Shown: in pieces, positions 58,901 through 64,000 of the stretch
Layout of the letters: each line of letters opens with the position of its first letter
Position numbering within the stretch: position 1 is the stretch's first letter
Origin: Eumeta japonica
Taxonomy: Eukaryota; Arthropoda; Insecta; Lepidoptera; Psychidae
Reading direction: 5' to 3'
DNA length: 64,000 bases
Assembly (NCBI GenBank): GCA_005406025.1
Contig: BGZK01000077.1
Location: 558,001-622,000 of the forward strand
Made by a program: the position numbers and the translations under genes
Notes under the pieces: generated by a model
What the model was told of the DNA's origin: nothing
Databases searched by the model: none
What the model saw: only the letters and a program-made list of their open reading frames with translations

Positions 58901-61900
58901 TAAGTAAAAAACAACGAGAATCTCCTTTAGGCGTACTTTTTATATTTATTTTACGCTTACATTTATTAAATTGATATCCAAACATTACCATCCCTTAAAT
59001 ATAATATCAATACCATAATAGGCTTTTTTTCATGATCCAAACTTCAATGAGTTTTCTAAATTTATTGCTACTTATTTAATTATAGAAATTTACTATAAAA
59101 CATACACAACCGCCCATTAAAAGTATTACAAACCGTTGACAAGATTACATGTGGGTATTACGAGCATGATGTATGCTTCCCTTGAGTATTTTTAGATCTC
59201 ACCATAGAAAAAGCGTTAATGTTTTTGCGCATATACATTATGTTTGTGTAAATGCATTAGCGATAATATGTTAATATATAATGTAAATTTAAATTGGGCT
59301 TTTAGACTGTCTGTCTTTAAACTGAAATGTAGATTTTGGTTTATAGATCTCTTTCGAAATCTGTCTAGAGAAATTTTAATTTATTGATAGTTTGAATTAA
59401 TCTTGTTTGCAATGCAAATCTTTTTTTAACTTTTAACCGCTTTTCCCAGAGCTGAAAATCATGTAATGCGATATTTTACTACGAAAGGTGCTAAAATAAA
59501 CCAATATTTCCATCGTAATTTTCTTTACATAATTAAGACTCCCATTTCATTAATATAGTTTAGTATGGCATCTCTAATTCTTAAATTGGCATCGACTTGG
59601 CTAATGCTGGGCAAAGTAAATTTTAGACATTTGATTTTATTCGAATTTCGTGATAGTTGTTAGCGTGTTTAGAGTATACGGAGTTTGTTTTAATGAATGT
59701 TTCTCCATTTCAGCTTATTTTTAATATAAGAAAAGTGTCATCAGCTAATGACTTTATTTTGGCATTTTTTGTTTCGACTAAATAGAGCAACTAAATTTAT
59801 GTATACTAAAAACAGATAGGGACCAAATATAAATTCATGAGAAGATACTCCAATTCTAAAATAAATGCTTTTGGTTTTAGTTCTACTAATGTCAACATTC
59901 TGAATTCTATTATGTGGGTGTGATTTTATTAATTTATTACATTGCAATGATATTAATTAACATAAGTAAATGTCTTTAAAAAGTATTAAAAAAAATTCCA
60001 AAATATTTAGGAAGCTTTCATTTACAACAAAAAAATGTTTGAAAAGCAAAATAACACCGTGTGTAAGAATTGTTTTGCATGTAGAAGATTATGAGACATA
60101 AACTATGAAAACACTGAGTATAATCTTTCAAAAAGACTAAACGCGACTAATACAGAATTAGATTTGTAATTAATGGGGTCTTTTTTTTCTCTGATTTAAA
60201 AATAATAATTATTTTGCTATAATGCTGGATTGGGTAGACTGGATTGGGAAATAAGCCTGCTTCAATATATTACTTAGGTACGTGGGTCAAACTGAAAATC
60301 CGTAGAAAATCAAAAACTAAGTAAACTCGTAAGTTATTTTTACTATTATTGTTTTTAAAATAATGTTAATTGAAATGAATACATCGCTGCATACGACGGA
60401 TCCACTGAGAAAAACACTTTGCCCACTCGTACTTAGAGGTCGTTCCAACGGCCTTTATCATATGGAGCCACTGCTTCTTCGGCGTCTGCGAACCAATTTC
60501 TTCGAAGTTTTTCTTTTATTTTAGGGAATAAATAAAAATCGCATGGTGCTAAGTTGGGGCTATAAGACAGGTGAGCCAGTATTTCGATGTCTAACGTCCT
60601 CTAATTGTTAGTTGCTTTTCTAGAGGTATATGGTGAGGCGTTGTCAGGATAAAGGATAATCCTGCTGCGAGGGCGAACTTTTTTCTTTCTTTTTTTCTTT
60701 TTCTCGAACTTTTTTTAATAGACAAACGATTGTTAGTATACCAGTCTGCAGTAACTGTTTTTTATCTTCTAACGCAATTGCCTCATTGATCTGCCATTCC
60801 GAAGAAAGAGGCCATCATCTTTTTTCCGACGCTTGGGTAGTTCCATATTATTAACAGAAGTTGCTTTAGAGTTGATTAAAGGCTGAATTACAGCTAATTG
60901 TAAAGATTGTATCGTAAAATATCTTTCTTGTACAGGTTTTATTACACTGAAAATTTAACAAAGACTATTTGAAAGGATAATCAAAGTGTTTAAGTATCAG
61001 ATGGAACTAATTTTAACTTGTAATAGGTAATTTTATTTTAATAAAAGAAATATGTCCGAACACCCAATGCAAAGTGTCAATTTAATGGCAGGAAGAATAT
61101 TGGTTAATGACATCCAAGTTTTTAAAACTTATTAGAGCAAATTCGACTGCGGACATCATTTTACTGTGAATATATTTGCCTATATACATCAATTTTTTCA
61201 CGCGCCCCACAAGTAATGAAGTTTAAATAATGGCATTTAAATATTTTTGTACTATTATTGATTTACGTGCTTGATTTTGGTTAAGATTTAATGTGTTTAT
61301 GAATATGATACAATCTTAGAGTCATTTTTATAATATGAAATTCATTTATATGTTAATCAAAATATTTTGGACTACGCAGTCTATAACAATGGCGTCATAT
61401 AGACAAAGAACATTATATGTATTGAATACTTAATGCTCTCTTATGATCTCATCTGCATCGTAAACTTATAAAATAATAGTTTTTTGTGATATTCAATTTA
61501 ATCACAAATACTGACGAATATTCCATAGACGTATTTAATTTATTTTTTTTAACATTAAGTAAGTACTGCCAGCGTAATATTTTAAAATATTTTTTAAAAA
61601 CTTCTGTTGTAAACTTTTCTGGCTGCGAAATTAGTTTAGAGTTTCAATCAGGTATTTATAAAGAGAATACATGCTGACTTTGAGTACTATTATCTGACTT
61701 TTCGTCATTCAGATTATTAAATACTTTTTACCTAATCGCTTCGTAATTAGTATTTGAACTAATGTTACTAGTGTACGCTTTTAATTTTTTTTTAATTGCC
61801 TAAGATTTGTTTCTTTTTTCTACGATTTTTTAATCATGATGATTGCCAATTGTAGTGATTGCTTCGTCAAAGCAGTAAACTGATTAAAAACTCGAAAGTC

Positions 61901-63070
61901 TTCACATTTAAAGTCATAGTAAGTATAGTGTTGTAATAACTTGAAGGTTATAAAAATATAGGCTGTTTTGTATAATTTTGTGAGACACTTAAAAATTAGT
62001 GTAATAAATTTATTTTCTGCCATTAAGAAATGGTTTAAACTGTTATAAAGAGCTTTTATATCTCTCAGAATAGCATAGCAGCCTATATAAACGTTTCTGT
62101 AAAGTTTGTATTTGGGCTATCCATATAATAGATCTTAATATCGCTTTAATTCAGCAGATATCTATACAAAAGAGAAATAAAAATATATTAAACAGGCTTA
62201 GGCATTGTTAAATTTGTTAATTGCTGATATACAGCTAAAGTCTTTCAAAACTGCGTTTCTACAGCCTTTCTAACATTCAAAGCTACAAACTGGTGTATAT
62301 TCTCTAATATTTACAGACTGTGTGCTATTTGGGCGAGTATGAAGCTTCCTGACCGCTAAATATTCATGAAGGATTTTGTGCACTTAACATACTGATTCCT
62401 AAGCTTGACCGAATCTGCTGGTAGGTCGCTCTTTTGTTAGTCTTTATCATGAGCCGCCCAGTACTGATATTGTCTTCGGTCGACGTCGTAGAAAGACGTC
62501 CCTCTTGCAGATGGTCAGTAAGATTAGATTAGAAAGACAAAACGAAGTCTGTTATACCTTTCTTGTTGGGTTAAATGGCAACGAAATTCATAGAAAATGT
62601 TTGCTGTAAAATATTTTCGCGTTATATTCATGTTAGACAAACAATTTTTTTTCACCGCCAATTTGTAAAAACAAATGAAAAGAATACGTTATACGTAATA
62701 AGATTGACAAAGAGTTCCATTTTTAAATTTAAATATGTTTTATTATTTTACCATTTCTAAGTGGCCAACTTAAAAAAAAACAAAGTTAAATATGACCTTT
62801 GTAAAGTAACTGATAAATATGGTGTTATTGTATAAATTATAGAACTTATTATATTTACCAATTAGAAAAATTACCAATTTCAACCTATAGGTTTTATAAA
62901 TCATCAATATTTCCGAACGTTAAGATTAAATTGTACTAATTTGAGAATTTTAATTAAGCAATTCTTTTCAGAAACGTATGTCAGAATTGGTGTCAGTAGA
63001 GTCTCGTAGACGTAAGTTTGTGGAACAGGCTGCTGCCATCCTAGAACGAATACCTGAGGCAAGTTCAGAG
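49935..63070 (+). CDS. Spectrin-repeat-like protein, N-terminal 190 codons (5 exons, 3' incomplete)
   Basis: Five coding pieces join in frame: 49935-49944, 50307-50424, 53128-53266, 55548-55751 and 62972-63070. All introns begin GT and end AG. The start CAAAATGACT fits the insect start context. The joined product opens MTTSFEHSAMKSSFSLSS. A proline/alanine run (residues about 23-30), a basic stretch (KKRKEPCREAWRR) and a glycine/serine segment follow, then DDLWPLLQHHYDYIMDNQII. From residue 120 (tryptophan of QWSLSQLL) to 145 an amphipathic helix with a second tryptophan at 135 looks like spectrin-repeat helix A. Residues about 158-186 (KRMSELVSVESRRRKFVEQA) look like helix B. Spectrin repeats are three-helix rods in cytoskeletal linkers. 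Dystrophin/utrophin (an internally started isoform) or a nesprin/klarsicht-type KASH protein are my leading options; neither is proven. The gene continues past the window. Confidence 0.8.
50307..50424 (+). CDS. Coding exon 2: serine/alanine/proline-rich N-terminus
   Basis: Acceptor TTTTTTTTCAG and donor AG|GTACAC. It encodes roughly residues 4-43 (FEHSAMKSSFSLSSLRSGPA and on to YHSLTKK). G+C content is far above the flanks. No membrane segment or signal peptide. Likely disordered. Confidence 0.8.
50772..52014 (+). mobile_element. Internally deleted hAT element with perfect ends
   Basis: The 1243-bp element has exact 12-bp terminal inverted repeats (CAGTGGCGGCTG at left, CAGCCGCCACTG at right) and an exact 8-bp target duplication GTCGAAAC (50764-50771 and 52015-52022). 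It sits in intron 2 of the spectrin-repeat gene. The coding remnant is on the + strand. MSVNIDYIKENN starts near 51351 and is followed by one frameshift. A TTF-type zinc-finger block (ERLCGCERLNAFFCFPCIIF) with LTHLSEKKKHDSSQVHLQNV comes next. After a junction near 51770-51780 the frame jumps straight to the C-terminal end (DRLNALSVLSIEKKFI...CRRIDLMYKK, stop). The catalytic core is missing, so it cannot move alone but could be moved by a full-length relative. The perfect ends point to a fairly recent insertion. Confidence 0.95.
53070..53100 (+). repeat. (GT)n microsatellite near exon 3
   Basis: A TG/GT dinucleotide run ends 27 bp before the acceptor of coding exon 3. It thus occupies the place of the branch point and pyrimidine tract. 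Confidence 0.95.
53128..53266 (+). CDS. Coding exon 3: basic/glycine-serine linker and DDLWPLL helix
   Basis: Acceptor TTATTTCCAG; donor TGCAAG|GTCGGT. An alternative GTAATA four bases on is out of phase with exon 4, so I chose GTCGGT. It encodes residues 43-89, ending MDNQIIDSCK. The exon is unusually G+C-rich (GCGGCGAGCGGCGGCAGCGC). Confidence 0.8.
53395..54676 (+). mobile_element. Dead mariner element (copy 2), DD34D transposase
   Basis: About 1.28 kb. Terminal repeats CGAGGGCCGTTATTTATG (left) and, read backwards from the right, CGACGGCTGCTATTTATG. The left end abuts TA. The N-terminal block starts near 53600 (IYYDFWRALTQK, then AFGDEAPSKTTVYHWFSEFN). The first catalytic motif is altered: GDK in place of GDE near 54045. 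HHDNASCHTS near 54322 and PDLAPNDFYLF near 54430 have exactly 34 residues between the two aspartates. Several frameshifts and stops separate the blocks. It lies in intron 3 of the spectrin-repeat gene and belongs to a different, better preserved lineage than copy 1. Confidence 0.92.
54680..55540 (+). other. Rest of intron 3
   Basis: A+T-rich intronic DNA. No further element recognised. Confidence 0.6.
55548..55751 (+). CDS. Coding exon 4: spectrin-repeat helix A
   Basis: Acceptor GTCTTTACAG; donor CGTGTG|GTGTGT. In-frame phase 0 on both sides. It encodes residues 90-157, including FNRQWSLSQLLTEFTELCQW and QDEIYSSPENLSNRQLRV. The tryptophans and the heptad-like spacing of L, F and I fit a spectrin-type helix. 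The 68-codon exon is preceded by an in-frame ATG before the acceptor, which is not a likely start. Confidence 0.85.
55824..56365 (+). repeat. LINE-derived repeat in intron 4
   Basis: It starts ACTAGCTGTTACTCGTGAC, then TTCGTTCGTTGGGTGG. Downstream are GTGTCCTACTTTGAGCAG, TTGTCCATTAGGTTTAAG and AATAGACAAAATATTT, and it closes on an (AT)n run. This is the same family as at 44.25 kb but longer. Confidence 0.6.
56361..56381. repeat. Short (AT)n microsatellite
   Basis: An AT dinucleotide run of about ten repeats at the end of the LINE-derived repeat. Confidence 0.9.
56860..58800 (+). mobile_element. Unidentified decayed block in intron 4, probably a dead transposon
   Basis: The base composition is clearly more balanced than the intron around it, and codon-like texture persists, but every long frame is broken. 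Partial readings include ARAKNRRDTALTLARHDGH near 57000 and SFAGRVLLIADTALN near 57700. An 80-codon frame at 58492-58734 (MDLKTNTDKTKNILNFHV and on) is the only intact one. I could not assign a family. A 12-bp inverted pair (TGTATTGTAGTA / TACTACAATACA) lies near 57285-57325. Confidence 0.35.
58810..59680. other. A+T-rich intronic DNA
   Basis: No recognisable element. Confidence 0.55.
59690..59950 (-). mobile_element. Non-LTR retrotransposon reverse-transcriptase palm fragment
   Basis: The minus frame carries HNRIQNVDISRTKTKSIYFR and then EFIFGPYLFLVYINLVALF. This fits the RT block NRxQxVxIxxxxSxxxxIxxGVPQGSxLGPLLFLxYINDL, with GVPQGS worn to GVSSHE. LADDT, the active-site FADDT, follows 15 or so residues later in a shifted frame. 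Palm-domain only and frameshifted: dead. It is in reverse orientation inside intron 4. Confidence 0.75.
60276..60960 (-). mobile_element. Third mariner lineage, minus strand, dead
   Basis: The minus reading runs KKMMASFFGMADQ and KTVTADWYTNNRL (from about 60840 down), a lysine-rich simple repeat, then RIILYPDNASPYTS. HLSYSPNLAPCDFYLFPKIK follows, with exactly 34 residues between the aspartates, then KEKLRRNWFADAEEAVAPYD and, after a frameshift, KCFSQWIRRMQRCIHF. Stops and shifts kill it. A TIR-like ACGTGGGTCAAACTGAAAAT lies at about 60278, roughly 100 bp past the C-terminus, as expected. The 5' part was not found. Its consensus differs from the two plus-strand copies. Confidence 0.85.
60970..62395. 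other. A+T-rich intronic DNA
   Basis: No element recognised. Frames at 61486 (+) and 61820 (-) are low-complexity. Confidence 0.55.
62405..62540. repeat. Possible interspersed repeat fragment
   Basis: TCTGCTGGTAGGTCGCTC followed by TCATGAGCCGCCCAGTACTG and GTCGACGTCGTAGAAAGACG stands out by its composition and resembles the CCTGCTGGTAGGxC-type lepidopteran repeat. Weak call. Confidence 0.3.
62972..63070 (+). CDS. Coding exon 5: spectrin-repeat helix B
   Basis: Acceptor ATTCTTTTCAG; donor TCAGAG|GTAAAT. It encodes residues 158-190 (KRMSELVSVESRRRKFVEQA, AAILERIPEASSE). The charged, heptad-patterned helix follows helix A directly after joining. It ends phase 0; the next exon lies beyond 64000. 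Confidence 0.85.
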
Positions 63071-63289
63071 GTAAATTTTATTTGGTTTTTTTATCAACAT
63101 TTCAATTTGTCTACTTGTACATTCCATATTGTTTAATCTATCGTCATTGATGATTGCAGGACCTCCTTTTCTTTTATTTACCATTCGTTCAGAAATCAGT
63201 TTTACCTCAAGATGATACCTATTTTGATTCTATCATATACAACCAAAATAAATACGAAACAATTAATGAATGAAACCACCTGGCAAGAA

Positions 63290-64000
63290 GTTGAGCTGGT
63301 TATATCCATGAATATTTGTGTTAAAATATTTAGAAATTGTATAATAATCATTTTTTACTAAATATTTCTTTAATAGTTATATTAAATTTATATATCCACA
63401 AGCACCTTGTTAAATAAGCACATAAAGTCTCTTAACTTAATCTTTGACTTTGCAGTCCCATGTCCGCAGAGTTTTTTTTTCATTTCTAATTCTGACTATG
63501 TATCTCATGTAATCACTTTTTTATTTTAATTATTTTTTAATATTTACTCTCATATAATAAATTTTCAATATAAATAGACATGCCAGAGGTATGATTCAAT
63601 TTCTTCCAACTTCTTCCTAACAGATACACAGGGTCCTAGTTAATGAATCGCGCGAAAGTCCCGCTTTTGCTGCAGTAGAAAAATTTTATGCATTTCCGCG
63701 GCATGTCTCCAGAGCAGAATGCCATATGACGCGATGGAAAAAGCTAAAATAATCCACCCAAACGGTTTCCATGTCTGATGCATTTCGTATCTTTTTTAAC
63801 GCATAGGTGGCAAAACTAAGAACTTCGTCGATCCACTGATTTGAGAACCCAAATGAAGCTTGATATCTAGAGTAATTTCCAAGAACATGGTAGTATTAAC
63901 GACAAACTGCAATTCTTTGCTTTGTACTGAAATAGTTTCTGATCCATATCTTACATTTGAAAGTGATAATTTTATACATTTTCTCTCCATTTCATAAAGA
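63290..64000 (-). mobile_element. Jockey-type LINE, C-terminal half of reverse-transcriptase ORF, cut by the window edge
   Basis: The minus strand reads KCIKLSLSNVRYGSETISVQ, SKELQFV and FLEITLDIKLHLGSQISG (63796-63990), then in another frame TYALKKIRNASDMETVWVDY. After a further shift come SYGILLWRHAAEMHKIFLLQ, KRDFRAIH, a stop, and LGPCVSVRKKLEEI. This is the order FLGITLD..LxW..HI, AxxAVKKIR, SYGILLWG, VLQKRAIRxI, LxPRxSLRxxFKE known from the end of Jockey-clade ORF2. Substitutions, two frameshifts and stops show it is dead. Left of 63540 the similarity fades; the 3' end was not fixed. Confidence 0.85.

Overview
The window looks like nuclear DNA of an insect, most likely a moth or butterfly. 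It is strongly A+T-rich and gene-poor, with spliced coding exons bounded by GT/AG sites and a crowd of decayed transposons. Several interspersed repeats carry end motifs common in Lepidoptera, such as ACTAGCTGTCCCGCCCGC and forms of CGCGGGCGGAAGCTAGT. The order-level call is an inference from repeat style; nothing here proves the species.

Region by region: 1-7.6 kb is repeat-dense. It holds a quasi-periodic GAATCGGGACC-type repeat, a dead mariner (about 1.5-2.76 kb), a LINE-type tail, a satellite of 17 units of 120 bp (3.96-5.95 kb), a foldback element (6.46-6.77 kb) and seven 48-bp tandem units (6.80-7.13 kb). From 7.6 to 49.5 kb lies mostly unannotatable A+T-rich DNA. It is broken by a Penelope-like GIY-YIG fragment (12.6-12.9 kb), RTE-type LINE scraps (26.5 and 33.8 kb), SINE-like pieces, a Ty3/gypsy integrase scrap with a possible LTR (47.0-47.5 kb), several CpG-rich islands (notably 9.9, 17.7, 35.7, 38.1, 40.1 and 41.0 kb), and an unusual set of perfect short-loop inverted repeats.

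The one convincing host gene is on the + strand from 49.6 kb onward. Five exons join in frame to give the first 190 codons of a protein that runs off the right edge. It has a short basic, serine/alanine-rich N-terminus and then what looks like the first two helices of a spectrin-type repeat. The family could be dystrophin/utrophin or a nesprin/klarsicht-type protein; the sequence in view does not decide. The 5' untranslated exon carries several upstream AUGs, including a start-stop. Introns grow from 0.36 to 7.2 kb and have collected transposons: an internally deleted hAT element with perfect terminal repeats and a perfect 8-bp target duplication (50.77-52.01 kb), a dead mariner (53.4-54.7 kb), a LINE-derived repeat (55.8-56.4 kb), an unidentified decayed block (56.9-58.8 kb), a LINE reverse-transcriptase scrap (59.7 kb), a third mariner lineage on the minus strand (60.4-60.9 kb) and a Jockey-type LINE (63.3-64.0 kb).

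A near-ideal zero-length-exon motif (TTTCAG|GTAAGT) at 9.19 kb is what a recursive splice site looks like in insect long introns. If real, the left 49 kb lies inside a long + strand intron, and the start at 49.9 kb would be an internal promoter of a much larger gene. That is a hypothesis. I found no prokaryotic operon, CRISPR array, rRNA or confident tRNA, and no clear new enzymatic system. The most unusual structural signals are the perfect palindromes, the dyad-bearing satellite and the recursive-splice candidate.
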